A stretch of 64,000 nucleotides of DNA from Oceanobacillus alkalisoli (GTDB lineage: Bacteria > Bacillota > Bacilli > Bacillales > Amphibacillaceae), in assembly GCF_021556485.1 (NCBI RefSeq), contig NZ_JAKGBW010000002.1, positions 248,001-312,000 on the forward strand, read 5' to 3'. The number at the start of each line of letters is the position of its first letter. The first letter of the stretch is position 1. The notes under the pieces were generated by a model. That model was given only the letters and a program-made list of their open reading frames with translations, was not told the origin of the DNA and made no database searches. Positions 38,020-47,631 of the stretch are shown piece after piece. The position numbers and the translations under genes were made by a program.

Positions 38020-38334
38020 TTAAAACTTTGCGTTTATCCTCAAGATAATAATATTACTATTAGTCAAGTAAAGATTAAATACATCGCCACTTTCCAAAGA
38101 TAGAAGCTTGATAAATTCTTGAGGTATCTTCACCGATCCTCTATCGTTTAAAATCATGTTATTTTCCAGCGTATCTTTGTACAGTTTTTGTATAATTAAA
38201 TCTTTAGATTTTAAGCTAATTGTAACTTCATCACCACTTGTTAAATTTAATGATTCTCGAATTAATTTAGGTATAGTAATTGTATATCCATTCGATAAAG
38301 TACAAGTTCCTCTCAGAGAATAGTTTTTTCTCAT
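38020..38334 (-). CDS. AbrB/SpoVT-like DNA-binding protein
   Basis: The 104-residue product contains two swapped-hairpin repeats: SNGYTITIPKLIRESLNLTSGDEVTISL (about 15-42) and DRGSVKIPQEFIKLLSLESGDVFNLYL (about 65-92). One repeat is the usual AbrB/MazE unit, so a two-repeat chain can form a DNA-binding unit alone. It may regulate neighbouring genes or be an orphan antitoxin, but no toxin is adjacent. ATG 38334 is chosen with GGAGGA 6 nt upstream. Confidence 0.7.
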   Translation of the reverse strand: MRKNYSLRGTCTLSNGYTITIPKLIRESLNLTSGDEVTISLKSKDLIIQKLYKDTLENNMILNDRGSVKIPQEFIKLLSLESGDVFNLYLTNSNIIILRINAKF

Positions 38335-38552
38335 CACTGATCCTCCATAAGTAAATCATTATATTTGTATTCCTTGTCTATCTTTAACAAATTTATTTCC
38401 ATTGTAAAACGAAATTGTGGAGAATTTATGAAGTTGTAAGATCTTATAAAAGGCTTCTAAGGTTCAATCAAAAAGATTATAGAATTTCAGTTACCTTCTA
38501 GCTTTAAAGTAAATTTGACACTTTTGTTACTGTTTTACTTGTCAGCCAAATC

Positions 38553-38584
38553 TCGACACATTCTACATAAATTTTTCCTATAAT
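38553..38584 (+). promoter_or_regulatory. Promoter of ccdA-res-tat unit with TTCTACATAAA box
   Basis: TATAAT (38579-38584) is preceded at 7 nt by TTCTACATAAA (38561-38571) and upstream CGACACA. There is no good -35, suggesting activator dependence. The same box and spacing recur at 52548-52571. Confidence 0.5.
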
Positions 38585-38621
38585 AACGACAAAATATAAA
38601 AATAAGTAGTAGGTGAAATTA

Positions 38622-39329
38622 TTGGGAGAAGTAACGTTATTTCTAGCGTTTGGGGCTGGATTACTTTCTTTCATATCCCCTTGTTCGCTACCTCTTTATC
38701 CTGCATTTCTTTCCTATATTACAGGAATGACAGTAGACGAATTAAAAAACGAGCGAGGAATATTGAGAAAGAAAGCTTTAATACATACCGTTCTTTTTTT
38801 ATTGGGTTTTTCAATTATCTTTTTAGCGATTGGGTTATCCACCTCTTTTATAGGTGAATTCTTTCTAGCCTATCAGGATTTGTTAAGACAGCTTGGCGCA
38901 ATTATATTGGTGTTCTTCGGCTTAGTTCTCACAGGTGTTTTTAAATTTAACTTTTTGCTGAAGGATAGAAAAGTTCAATTTCGAAAAAGACCTGCTGGGT
39001 ATCTAGGTTCGGTTTTAATTGGATTAGGTTTTGCTGCTGGTTGGACTCCCTGTACTGGGCCAATTCTTGCAGGGGTGATCGCAATGGGAGTGGCAAATCC
39101 TGGGATGGGTCTACTATATATGTCATTTTATATCTTGGGCTTTTCCATTCCGTTTTTGGTTATGACATTGTTCCTTGATAGGATGACTTTTATTAAGAAG
39201 TATGCAAACCGATTCATGGTAATTGGTGGAGTTTTAATGATTGTCATGGGTATTGTTTTATATCTTGACTGGATGACCGTGATTATTGAATTATTAATTC
39301 CTGTGTTTGGTGGATTTACTGGGTTTTAG
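38622..39329 (+). CDS. ccdA: Cytochrome c biogenesis protein CcdA
   Basis: The product has about 235 residues and six membrane helices and moves reducing equivalents from cytoplasmic thioredoxin to the outer face. The paired Cys are in FISPCSLPLYPAFLSY (helix 1) and GWTPCTGPILAG (helix 4), both preceded or followed by the family's Pro. TTG 38622 is chosen (AGGTG upstream, and the family starts GEVTLFLAFGAG). With ResABC downstream it forms a complete system II cytochrome c maturation set. Confidence 0.92.
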   Translation: MGEVTLFLAFGAGLLSFISPCSLPLYPAFLSYITGMTVDELKNERGILRKKALIHTVLFLLGFSIIFLAIGLSTSFIGEFFLAYQDLLRQLGAIILVFFGLVLTGVFKFNFLLKDRKVQFRKRPAGYLGSVLIGLGFAAGWTPCTGPILAGVIAMGVANPGMGLLYMSFYILGFSIPFLVMTLFLDRMTFIKKYANRFMVIGGVLMIVMGIVLYLDWMTVIIELLIPVFGGFTGF

Positions 39330-39366
39330 GTGTCAATTTTTTTCTGGAAATGGAGAGGTGTAATAC

Positions 39367-39942
39367 GTGAGTTTAGAACAAAAAAAACAGAAGAAAAGAA
39401 ATAAAAAAAGAAATCGTTTGATCTACAGAACAGCTGTTTTGCTAGTACTGTTGGGGGCAATTATATTCGCAATTGTTACAAACTTACAAGCGGATAATAC
39501 GGTTTATAGGGTAGGAGATCAGGCTCCTGATTTCCAGTTACCGCAGATTAATAAAAATAATGAATCCGAAACGATACAGCTAAGTGACTTGAGAGGAAAG
39601 GGAGTTATGCTTAACTTCTGGGCTACTTGGTGTAAACCATGTGAAAGGGAGATGCCGTATATGCAAGAATTATATCCCGTGTATAAAGAGAGAGGTATAG
39701 AAATAGTTGCAGTTAGTCTGGATAGTACGGAATTAGTTGTGGATCGTTTTATAGATAAATATGATTTGACATTTCCAACACCTCACGACAAATCGGGAGA
39801 GGTGAGAGATTTATATAAAGTTGGACCTATTCCAAGCACGTTTTTTATAAGCCCTGAGGGTGAGATTGTGGAGTATGTGAGTGGGGAATTGTCACTCGAA
39901 AGACTTGAAGGATATTTGCGGGATATTTTGCCGCAGAAATGA
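39367..39942 (+). CDS. resA: ResA-like thiol-disulfide oxidoreductase
   Basis: The 191-residue membrane-anchored thioredoxin-like protein has a basic N-terminal tail, a membrane anchor at about 22-42, then the fold with redox motif CKPC in WATWCKPCEREM, the ResA-specific Glu after it, and cis-Pro GPIPSTFF. It reduces the haem-binding Cys pair of apocytochrome c, using electrons from CcdA. GTG start behind GAGAGGTG. Directly upstream of resB and resC. Confidence 0.9.
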   Translation: MSLEQKKQKKRNKKRNRLIYRTAVLLVLLGAIIFAIVTNLQADNTVYRVGDQAPDFQLPQINKNNESETIQLSDLRGKGVMLNFWATWCKPCEREMPYMQELYPVYKERGIEIVAVSLDSTELVVDRFIDKYDLTFPTPHDKSGEVRDLYKVGPIPSTFFISPEGEIVEYVSGELSLERLEGYLRDILPQK

Positions 39943-39973
39943 AATAGAATTTGTCTGATCGTGAGGTAATGGT

Positions 39974-41614
39974 ATGAATAAAATTAAATGTGAATGTGGT
40001 CATATTAATCCGGAGGGTACAGTCCTTTGTGAGGCGTGCGGGAAACCGATTGAGGGTAATCAGCACATCGATGGAAATGATAAGAAACTATTATTGAATA
40101 TGCGATATGAAGGATCTGCGCGACGTTCGCAAACCTACCGGAAATCATTTGTGGACAAAGTTTGGAGCTTTTTCTCTTCTGTTAAGGTAGGAGTTTGGCT
40201 TATCGTATTAGCGCTTGTTGCTTCCATGATTGGTACACTTTTCCCACAACAGCAATTTATACCCCCGAACGCTGAATCAAGGGATCCGGCAGTTTATTAT
40301 GAAGCCCAATTTGGTATGGTCGGGAAAATTTACTATCAACTTGGATTTCATGAAATGTATAGCTCCTGGTGGTATTTAATCTTATTAGGCTTAATCGGTG
40401 TTTCCTTGGTTATTTGTAGTCTTGATCGCTTTGTCCCATTATATAAGGCGTTAAAAATTCAAAAGCCTAGAAGACATGAAACATTTCTTAACAGACAGCG
40501 CTTCTTCAGTGAAACAGAAGAAGTATCCAAAGCGGATATTGGACAAGTAAAAGAGAAATTAAGAAAACAACGCTATAAAGTTACAGAGCAAAACGGTCAT
40601 ATTCTTGCTGAAAAAGGAAGATTTTCCAGATGGGGTCCATACGTTAACCATATTGGTCTGATTATTATCCTCTTAGCAGCGATTTTGCGATCAACACCAA
40701 TTATGTTTACCGATGAATATGTATGGGTTAGAGATGGGGAAACAACCGTCATTCCTGGTACAAAAGGAGATTATTATGTTGAAAATAAGCAATTTATATT
40801 AGATACACATGATCCAGAAGATGAACGATTTAAAGATGCACTTGAAATTTCGGGAGCGGTTGCGAGTAATTTTCAAACAGATGTTGTCATTTATAAAGCA
40901 ACGAATAACGATGTTCCAGGTGCTAAACCAGAACTTGAGCCAATCTTAACCGAGTCGATTCAAATGAATAAACCTGCTAAATTCAACGGATATACATTAT
41001 ACCAATCTGGTTATCAGCCGAATGAGTTTAGTAGCATGACCTTTAAAATTCATGAAACGGATGATGAAGATGCAACGGCAATAGATTCTTTTACGATTAA
41101 TTTATTTGAACCGGAATCAGAGTACATATTGGATAACGGTTTTCGGGCAGTGATTGATCAGTATTATCCTGATTATTACTTGGATGATGATGGTATTCCT
41201 GCTTCGGAAACGAATTATCCAAGAAACCCAGCCTTTGTTCTCGCGGTGTACCCACCGGAAACGTCCTTACCCGAAGTTAGTTTCATAGGAATTGGGAGAA
41301 ATATTGATGCTACAGGAGAAAATGAATATAAAGTTGCAATCCAGGACTTTGAAACCCATTTTGTCAGTGGGATGACGTTACGAGTGGATCGTACACTAAT
41401 TTTCTTCGGACTTGGTGCAGCAATCTTTATGATCGGTGTCATCCAAGGAATGTATTGGCAGCACCGAAGAGTCTGGATTCATCCGAAGAATAATGGATTG
41501 TTGCTTGCAGCACATACAAATAAGAACTGGTTTGGCCTTGCAAGAGATATAGAGAAAGCGATTGAAAAAACAAATATAAAGATGGTGGAAGCTAGGCAAG
41601 AGCTAGACAAGTAG
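39974..41614 (+). CDS. resB: ResB, cytochrome c haem-ligation protein
   Basis: The 546-residue Ccs1-type subunit has an N-terminal zinc ribbon (CECGHINPEGTVLCEAC), three early membrane helices (about 62-82, 125-145 and 222-240), a large extracytoplasmic domain (about 245-460) and a C-terminal helix near 475. With ResC it delivers and ligates haem to apocytochrome c outside the membrane. ATG behind GTGAGGTAATGGT. Followed by resC after 45 nt. Confidence 0.9.
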   Translation: MNKIKCECGHINPEGTVLCEACGKPIEGNQHIDGNDKKLLLNMRYEGSARRSQTYRKSFVDKVWSFFSSVKVGVWLIVLALVASMIGTLFPQQQFIPPNAESRDPAVYYEAQFGMVGKIYYQLGFHEMYSSWWYLILLGLIGVSLVICSLDRFVPLYKALKIQKPRRHETFLNRQRFFSETEEVSKADIGQVKEKLRKQRYKVTEQNGHILAEKGRFSRWGPYVNHIGLIIILLAAILRSTPIMFTDEYVWVRDGETTVIPGTKGDYYVENKQFILDTHDPEDERFKDALEISGAVASNFQTDVVIYKATNNDVPGAKPELEPILTESIQMNKPAKFNGYTLYQSGYQPNEFSSMTFKIHETDDEDATAIDSFTINLFEPESEYILDNGFRAVIDQYYPDYYLDDDGIPASETNYPRNPAFVLAVYPPETSLPEVSFIGIGRNIDATGENEYKVAIQDFETHFVSGMTLRVDRTLIFFGLGAAIFMIGVIQGMYWQHRRVWIHPKNNGLLLAAHTNKNWFGLARDIEKAIEKTNIKMVEARQELDK

Positions 41615-41659
41615 ACTTTTAATTGTCTAGCCTACTAACTTCTTAGGAGGGTGTTTTGA

Positions 41660-42850
41660 TTGGATTTAGTTAATCTTAGCGGTAATTTGCTCTATGCTGC
41701 TTTTATTTTATATTTAATTGCGACGCTTTTTTTTGGAGCGACGATTCGCGACAAGCGCAGTACAAAGAGTAAAAAAGGAATTTCAGGAAATATCGCAATT
41801 ACGATAACAATACTCGGATTTTTAGCACAATTAGGTTATTTCATTACAAGATGGATGGCTAGTGGACATGCACCACTCGGAAATATGTTTGAATTTGTAA
41901 CATTCCTGGGAATGGCAATGGTGCTAGGATTCATTATTATTTATTTTATGTATCGAATCGGTTTTTTAGGACTATTTGCCTTACCGTTAGCCATGATAAT
42001 CATCGCTTATGCAAGTATGTTCCCTACTCAATTAGCACCGCTTGTTCCAACATTAAATACAAGTTGGCTGTATATCCATGTTTCCACCGTAGCGGTAGGA
42101 CAAGGGATTTTATTTATTAGTTTTGTTGCAGGGCTCATGTATCTCATTAAGAAAATTGATCAAAAAAAGCGAACGAAGAAGAATATTGGACTTGAATTGA
42201 TTCTGTACATGATTTTTCTGTTCGTTGGTTTTATCGTGAGTACCACAACATTCAGTATCATGGATTACGATGCAACCTTTGAATATCAGGATGGAACTCA
42301 AATTATTGAAACGGAATATCGTTTGCCTGCAATTGCAGCTCCGAATAATGGGGTGTTACTTACGGAGAATGTAATGGAGCCTTGGTTTGAAGCGCCAGGA
42401 TGGATGCAGGGGGCCGATGCTGGTAGAAAGTTTAATACAGTAATATGGTCTGTGATCACAGGCACGATTCTTTATGGACTAACCGTGCTCATTTTACGAA
42501 AACGAGTGGGAGCAGCCTTACAGCCCTTATTACGCGGAGTTAAAGCCGAACTTTTAGACGAAATTATGTATCGGGCAGTTACGATCGGCTTCCCAATTTT
42601 TACGCTAGGCGGATTGATATTCGCATCTATCTGGGCCCAAATAGCCTGGGGTAGATTCTGGGGATGGGATCCGAAAGAAGTATGGGCGCTGATTACTTGG
42701 TTCTTCTATGCTGCCTTCTTACATTTACGCTTATCAAGAGGCTGGCATGGGGAAAAGTCTGGCTGGCTCGCCGTCATTGGCTTTGGTATTATTTTGTTTA
42801 ATCTAATCGTGGTTAACTTAGTTATTGCTGGACTACATTCTTACGCTTAA
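41660..42850 (+). CDS. resC: ResC, cytochrome c haem handling/ligation protein
   Basis: The 396-residue CcsA-family membrane protein has about eight helices. The haem-handling tryptophan-rich signature WGRFWGWDPKEVWALITWFFYAAFLHLR is near residues 329-356, with conserved His residues in SWLYIHVSTVAVGQ and HLRLSRGWHG. It is the partner of ResB. TTG start behind AGGAGGGTG. Followed by a terminator. Confidence 0.92.
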   Translation: MDLVNLSGNLLYAAFILYLIATLFFGATIRDKRSTKSKKGISGNIAITITILGFLAQLGYFITRWMASGHAPLGNMFEFVTFLGMAMVLGFIIIYFMYRIGFLGLFALPLAMIIIAYASMFPTQLAPLVPTLNTSWLYIHVSTVAVGQGILFISFVAGLMYLIKKIDQKKRTKKNIGLELILYMIFLFVGFIVSTTTFSIMDYDATFEYQDGTQIIETEYRLPAIAAPNNGVLLTENVMEPWFEAPGWMQGADAGRKFNTVIWSVITGTILYGLTVLILRKRVGAALQPLLRGVKAELLDEIMYRAVTIGFPIFTLGGLIFASIWAQIAWGRFWGWDPKEVWALITWFFYAAFLHLRLSRGWHGEKSGWLAVIGFGIILFNLIVVNLVIAGLHSYA

Positions 42851-42887
42851 AATTGATGTATGAACATTGAAACAATTTGAGTGGAAA

Positions 42888-42934
42888 GAGATGTAAGTTT
42901 TATTTTTAATTTACATCTCCTTCTTTTGTTTTTA
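42888..42934 (+). terminator. Terminator after resC
   Basis: GAGATGTAA (42888-42896) pairs with TTACATCTC (42911-42919), followed by a T-rich tail. Confidence 0.75.
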
Positions 42935-42953
42935 ACGTTGAGGAGCGTCATTT

Positions 42954-43685
42954 ATGAGTGAAAAGAATCAAAGTGAAAGAAAAAAGATGAATCTTGTTGA
43001 CCATCTAACTGAGCTACGAAACCGTTTGGTTGTGACTGTTCTTTTCTTTATTGGTTTCTTCATTGTTGGTTTTATGTATATCAAAGATATTTATTGGTTT
43101 TTCGTTAACGATATCGCTATTGAGTTAACGGCTATTAGTCCTGCTGAAATTATTTGGATATATTTTTCGATGGCAGGCTTAGTTGCGATAGTCGGAACTA
43201 TTCCAATTCTAGCTTATCAAATATGGGCTTTTGTAAAGCCTGGTTTATTGCCACATGAAAGAAGAGCAACAATCGGATATATACCTAGCGTTTTTCTGCT
43301 TTTTATTGCAGGGTTAGTATTTGGCTATTTTCTTTTTGTTAAACTGATTATGCCATTTATTTTATCCTTAAACGATGGCATGTTTAATATTATGTTTACC
43401 GTTGACCATTATTTTAAATTTCTATTTCGTGTGACCATACCAATTGCTTTTCTTTTTGAATTGCCGATTATTGTCATGTTTTTAACAAGTCTCGGCGTAC
43501 TTACACCTGGTTTTATGATTAAAAATAGAAAATATGCGTATTTTGGTCTTGTTATAGTTGGGGTCTTAACTACACCACCAGACTTTATTTTACAACTCGT
43601 CGTAGTAGTTCCACTTCTTCTCATATATGAGATTAGCCTTCAATTATCGAAAATCGTTTATCGCAAGAAATTACGGAAACATTAG
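42954..43685 (+). CDS. tatC: Sec-independent translocase protein TatC
   Basis: The 243-residue product has six membrane helices. The TatC start MNLVDHLTELRNRL is present, as are the first-loop region and FVKPGLLPHERR with its conserved Glu. TatC recognises twin-arginine signals and exports folded proteins. No tatA gene is adjacent, so it would use a TatA encoded elsewhere. GTTGAGGAGCG precedes ATG. It follows resC across a terminator. Confidence 0.93.
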   Translation: MSEKNQSERKKMNLVDHLTELRNRLVVTVLFFIGFFIVGFMYIKDIYWFFVNDIAIELTAISPAEIIWIYFSMAGLVAIVGTIPILAYQIWAFVKPGLLPHERRATIGYIPSVFLLFIAGLVFGYFLFVKLIMPFILSLNDGMFNIMFTVDHYFKFLFRVTIPIAFLFELPIIVMFLTSLGVLTPGFMIKNRKYAYFGLVIVGVLTTPPDFILQLVVVVPLLLIYEISLQLSKIVYRKKLRKH

Positions 43686-44039
43686 GAGTATATGGTGAAA
43701 AATCCTTCTTCTGAAGCCTAAATAACCGTTTAAAACTTTTTAACCGTTGATATAATTATTCAATGCTAGTGGAACAGGCACTTTATCGTCAATTTTTAAA
43801 ATGTGATCTTTTTCAATGAAATATTACAAAATTACTTAAGTAATATATCTTGAATTGGGAAGATAAAGCTTAACACAGGGTTTTCTTAAAGGAGGCTGAT
43901 AAGTTTTTCACAAACAAAGAAATATAATGTCGAAATTCGATACACTACTGTAATATTACGATAACGTGGATGAAAATTAAGGGTGCTATTATACCCATGT
44001 ATTATAAAAAGTAAACATATAAATTTTCACGATATTGCA
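43686..44039. other. AT-rich gene-free stretch upstream of the peptidase gene
   Basis: No supported frame. A GGAGG-like site at about 43890 leads into no ORF of useful length, which suggests a lost small gene. Confidence 0.4.
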
Positions 44040-44063
44040 TTTTACATAGAGGGATTTTAATAC
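44040..44063 (+). promoter_or_regulatory. Candidate peptidase promoter with TTTTACATAGA box
   Basis: TTTTACATAGA (44040-44050), 7 nt, TAATAC (44058-44063): same box and spacing as at 38561 and 52548, with a weaker -10. Confidence 0.35.
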
Positions 44064-44084
44064 ATAGTTTGTGCAGCAATAATT

Positions 44085-45329
44085 GTGATGGAAATGAGGA
44101 ACGAGAAATTGAGGAAAAAAATAATAACAATTACCATGGTAGCAGTGGTTGGTTTAGGTAGCGTATTGTTCAATACTCCAGCATCTGCAGATTCATTAGA
44201 GGACCTAAAAAGCGAAGAGACTCAAATTCAACAGGATAGAAAAGACGTAAAGGCAAACCTTTCTAATGCAGAGTCAGAGATTGCTGATATTCTGATTGAG
44301 TTAGAAGAAATTAATGTTGAAATTAGCCGAATTACGAAAGCACTTGAAGAAAACAAAGCATCGTTGAAGAAGAATGAGGAAGATATATCTCATAGACAAA
44401 TGGAGATAGACTTACTAGAAGATGAAATTGTTGAGCTTGAAGAAGCAATTGAAAAACGCTTTGAAATCTTAAAAGAACGAGCAGTTGCTTATCAGAAAAG
44501 TGGCGGAAATATCTCTTACATAGAAGTATTATTTGGATCTCAAAGCTTCGGGGATTTCATCAGCCGTGTTAGTGTAATAAATAAGATTACAAACTCTGAT
44601 GCTGCATTGATGGAACAAATTGAAGCAGATAAAGTAAAAGTGGAAGAGAAGCAGGAAGATGTCGTTATTAAACTTGCGGAATTAAAAGATTTGAGACTAG
44701 AACTAGAAGGAATGCAAGCATTAATCGAGGATCAAAAAAAAGAAACGAAGATAAAGCAAGCTAGTTTAAAGGAAAAAGAAGAAAAGCTTGTTGCTAAGGT
44801 GGAAGAGTTAAAACTTGAAGACAGTAAACTGGCGGCACTTGAGAAGAAAGTGAAGGGTAATATGACAGCGTTAACTCAGCCAGCCCCGGCTACTCAAATT
44901 GCATCCGCTAGTGCTGGCTCAAATGGCGATCTTTCAACGCTAAGTAACCAATCAAGCGGTGGCTATCTTGCCTGGCCAGCGGTAGGTGGGTATATTTCCA
45001 GTTATGTTGGACCACGCTGGGGAAGACAGCATAACGGAATTGATATCGCGCGCCCAAGCAATTATAATATTTTAGCTGCTGCAGATGGAGTAGTGACGAA
45101 AGCGGGTCATACTGGTGGCTTTGGGAACAGAATAGAGATTGAACATAGTAATGGCTTAAAAACGCTTTATGCGCATTTATCGTCAATTAATGTAACGGTT
45201 GGACAAGAAGTTAGTACAGGCACGGTAATCGGGATAATGGGGAATACTGGAAATTCTACAGGGATCCATTTACATTTTGAGGTATATAAGAATGGAGCTT
45301 TACAAGATCCTATGTACTATCTGAATTAA
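44085..45329 (+). CDS. CwlO-like M23 peptidoglycan endopeptidase
   Basis: The product is 414 residues: signal peptide (about residues 10-36, cut after ASA in NTPASADS), long coiled coil (about 38-255), short Ser/Gly/Pro linker, and C-terminal M23 metallopeptidase domain with HNGIDIARP (zinc His and Asp), LYAHLSS and IHLHFEVYKNG. It cuts peptide cross-links in the cell wall; the coiled coil usually mediates control by FtsEX-like partners. ATG 44085 lacks a good ribosome site; TTG 44109 behind GAGGAACGAG is a credible alternative. A decayed partial copy lies at 52667-53388. Confidence 0.88.
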   Translation: MMEMRNEKLRKKIITITMVAVVGLGSVLFNTPASADSLEDLKSEETQIQQDRKDVKANLSNAESEIADILIELEEINVEISRITKALEENKASLKKNEEDISHRQMEIDLLEDEIVELEEAIEKRFEILKERAVAYQKSGGNISYIEVLFGSQSFGDFISRVSVINKITNSDAALMEQIEADKVKVEEKQEDVVIKLAELKDLRLELEGMQALIEDQKKETKIKQASLKEKEEKLVAKVEELKLEDSKLAALEKKVKGNMTALTQPAPATQIASASAGSNGDLSTLSNQSSGGYLAWPAVGGYISSYVGPRWGRQHNGIDIARPSNYNILAAADGVVTKAGHTGGFGNRIEIEHSNGLKTLYAHLSSINVTVGQEVSTGTVIGIMGNTGNSTGIHLHFEVYKNGALQDPMYYLN

Positions 45330-45407
45330 ATAGATTATTTATTATCGATTGTATACTTATTATCAATTAGAATATAAAGGGCTTGAAATAATCGGTCATA
45401 ATAAATC

Positions 45408-45455
45408 AAAAATGGTTTTGAACATCAGAAATACGATGCTTGGAACCATTTTTAT
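45408..45455 (+). terminator. Imperfect terminator of the AAAATGGTTCC family
   Basis: AAAATGGTT (45411-45419) pairs with AACCATTTTT at about 45445-45454 across a long loop. It shares its stem sequence with terminators at 53453 and 59994. Confidence 0.5.
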
Positions 45456-45497
45456 TGTTAGAGGACTTCAAACTTTATTGTGTATTAAATATTATAC

Positions 45498-45529
45498 TTG
45501 ACCATGTACCTTGGTACATGGTTTATTAT
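45498..45529 (+). promoter_or_regulatory. mer promoter/operator
   Basis: TTGACC (45498-45503), a long 20-nt spacer, TATTAT (45524-45529). The spacer region holds the perfect dyad CCATGTACCTTGGTACATGG (45502-45521). Over-long spacers with central dyads are the hallmark of MerR-activated promoters, where MerR untwists the DNA on binding Hg(II). Confidence 0.82.
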
Positions 45530-45549
45530 GTTTATAGAGGTGAATTAAT

Positions 45550-45948
45550 TTGAGCTATCAAATTAGCGTATTTGCTGAAAAATGTGGTGTAAATAAAGAA
45601 ACAATAAGGTTCTACGAAAAGAAAACATTATTAAAAGAGCCTAATCGAACGGATGCAGGTTATAGGATATATTCGGATGATGATGTTAAACGTGTAAAAT
45701 TTATAAAAAGATTGCAAGATCTGGGATTTTCATTGAGTGAAATTTATAAATTACTTGGTGTTGTTGATAATGATAATGTGCGTTGCCAAGGTATGTATGA
45801 ATTTGTATCTAATAAGCAAAAAGAGATTCAGAAGCAAATTGCAGATTTAATAAGGACAGAGTCCATGCTACAAGATTTAAAAAAACGATGTCCTGATCAA
45901 AAAGCAATAAATCAATGTCCAATTATTGAATGGTTAGTAATTGATTAA
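45550..45948 (+). CDS. merR: Mercury resistance regulator MerR
   Basis: The 132-residue MerR-family regulator has an N-terminal winged helix (CGVNKETIRFYEKKTLL), a dimerisation helix, and the three mercury-binding Cys positions in VRCQGMYEF, KRCPDQK and INQCPII. It represses and, with Hg(II), activates its own operon. TTG start behind GAGGTGAATT. Directly downstream of the operator, followed by merA after 33 nt. Confidence 0.92.
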   Translation: MSYQISVFAEKCGVNKETIRFYEKKTLLKEPNRTDAGYRIYSDDDVKRVKFIKRLQDLGFSLSEIYKLLGVVDNDNVRCQGMYEFVSNKQKEIQKQIADLIRTESMLQDLKKRCPDQKAINQCPIIEWLVID

Positions 45949-45981
45949 ATATATTATCCATTTCAAATGAAGGAGAATTAA

Positions 45982-47631
45982 ATGATGAGAAAATATCGTG
46001 TTAAAATCAACGGAATGACCTGTACGGGGTGTGAACAACATATTGATGCTGCATTAACTCGTATAGGTGCTACAAATATCGAAACCAGTTTTCAACGTGG
46101 TGAATCGGTATTTGAAATACCAGAGGATGTTAATGCTGAAAATTTAGGGCAGGCAATTAAACAAGCTAATTATCAAATAGAAGACATAGAAGAAATTTCA
46201 GTACAGAAGCTGAAAAATATCGAAATAGATAATAAAAGTGATTACGATTTACTCATCATTGGTTCAGGAGGGGCAGCTTTTTCTGCAGCTATTAAATCAA
46301 TTGAATACGGTGCAAAAGTTGGAATGATTGAACGTGGGATAGTGGGAGGCACTTGTGTAAATATTGGCTGTGTTCCATCGAAAACACTTCTTAGAGCAGG
46401 AGAAATCAATCATTTAGCAAAAGCAAATCCGTTCACAGGTTTACAAACATCCACTGGGGTAGTCGATTTAGCCTCTTTGGTGAATCAAAAGGATGAATTA
46501 GTTAGCGAACTTCGAAACCAAAAATATATAGATTTAATAGATGAATATGGCATTGATTTAATAAAGGGTAAAGCTAAGTTTGTTGATGAAAATACAGTTG
46601 AAGTAAATGGGGAGAAACTTTCTGCAAAACGATTTTTAATTGCAACAGGTGCTTCGCCATCTATACCAACGATTTCAGGACTTGAAGAAGTGGATTATCT
46701 AACAAGTACAACACTACTTGCATTAAAAAAGGTGCCTAGACGATTAACAGTTATTGGTACAGGCTATATCGGATTGGAACTGGGGCAACTGTTTCATAAT
46801 TTAGGTGCAGAAGTCACGCTCATTCAAAGAAGTGATCGCCTTTTAAAAGAGTATGACCTAGAAATTTCAGAAGCTGTAGAAAGAGTCTTAATCGAACAGG
46901 GTATAAACCTTATTAAAGAGGCAACTTATGAGCGTGTAGAACAAATTGGAGAGCTAAAAAAGGTTTATATAACGGTAGAAGGTAAGAAAAAAGTCGTGGA
47001 ATCAGAGCATTTACTTGTTGCAACAGGAAGAAAGCCAAATACGGATTCTTTAAATTTAAGTGCAGCAGGGGTTGAAGTTGGAAAACGAAACGAAATCCTG
47101 ATAGATGATTATGCTAGAACAAGTAATGAGAAGATTTATGCAGCAGGAGATGTAACTTTGGGACCTCAAATTGTCTATGTAGCAGCCTATGAAGGTGGAA
47201 TTGTTGGTGATAATGCGATAGGTGGGTTAAATAAAAGATTAAATTTATCGGTTATACCAGCTGTCACGTTTATAAATCCATCGATTGCAACAGTTGGGTT
47301 AACTGAAGAACAAGCAAATGAAAAAGGCTATGAAGTAAAAACATCGGTATTATCTTTAGACGCCGTTCCAAGGGCATTAGTAAATCATGAAACGATTGGT
47401 GTATTTAAGATTGTTGCTGATGCTAAAACATTAAAAGTTCTTGGGGTTCATATTGTATCTGAAAATGCAGGAGATGTAATTTATGCAGCTTCGCTAGTAG
47501 TAAAGCATGACTTAACCGTGGACGATTTAAAAGATAGCCTTGCACCATATTTAACAATGGCTGAAGGTCTAAGGTTAGCTGCTCTTACATTTGATAAAGA
47601 TGTTTCGAAATTATCTTGTTGTGCAGGGTAA
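45982..47631 (+). CDS. merA: Mercuric reductase MerA
   Basis: The 549-residue FAD- and NADPH-dependent enzyme reduces Hg(II) to volatile Hg(0). An N-terminal HMA domain (about 1-70) has the metal motif GMTCTGC, then FAD-binding [11 protein letters not shown], redox-active [18 protein letters not shown](P) site [13 protein letters not shown], and the C-terminal CC in KLSCCAG that hands mercury to the active site of the partner subunit. No merT/merP transporter is visible. GAAGGAG precedes ATG. Confidence 0.95.
   Translation: MMRKYRVKINGMTCTGCEQHIDAALTRIGATNIETSFQRGESVFEIPEDVNAENLGQAIKQANYQIEDIEEISVQKLKNIEIDNKSDYDLLIIGSGGAAFSAAIKSIEYGAKVGMIERGIVGGTCVNIGCVPSKTLLRAGEINHLAKANPFTGLQTSTGVVDLASLVNQKDELVSELRNQKYIDLIDEYGIDLIKGKAKFVDENTVEVNGEKLSAKRFLIATGASPSIPTISGLEEVDYLTSTTLLALKKVPRRLTVIGTGYIGLELGQLFHNLGAEVTLIQRSDRLLKEYDLEISEAVERVLIEQGINLIKEATYERVEQIGELKKVYITVEGKKKVVESEHLLVATGRKPNTDSLNLSAAGVEVGKRNEILIDDYARTSNEKIYAAGDVTLGPQIVYVAAYEGGIVGDNAIGGLNKRLNLSVIPAVTFINPSIATVGLTEEQANEKGYEVKTSVLSLDAVPRALVNHETIGVFKIVADAKTLKVLGVHIVSENAGDVIYAASLVVKHDLTVDDLKDSLAPYLTMAEGLRLAALTFDKDVSKLSCCAG

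Noticed and set aside
35651-38020. Possible integrase that would explain an island at ssrA
   Set aside because: No tyrosine or serine recombinase text is found in any frame of this stretch. An integrase could lie beyond the right edge.
44908-45186. Reverse-strand frame seen in both copies of the peptidase (also 52967-53245)
   Set aside because: Preserved only because the sense sequence is duplicated; it is antisense to the M23 domain and has no start signals.
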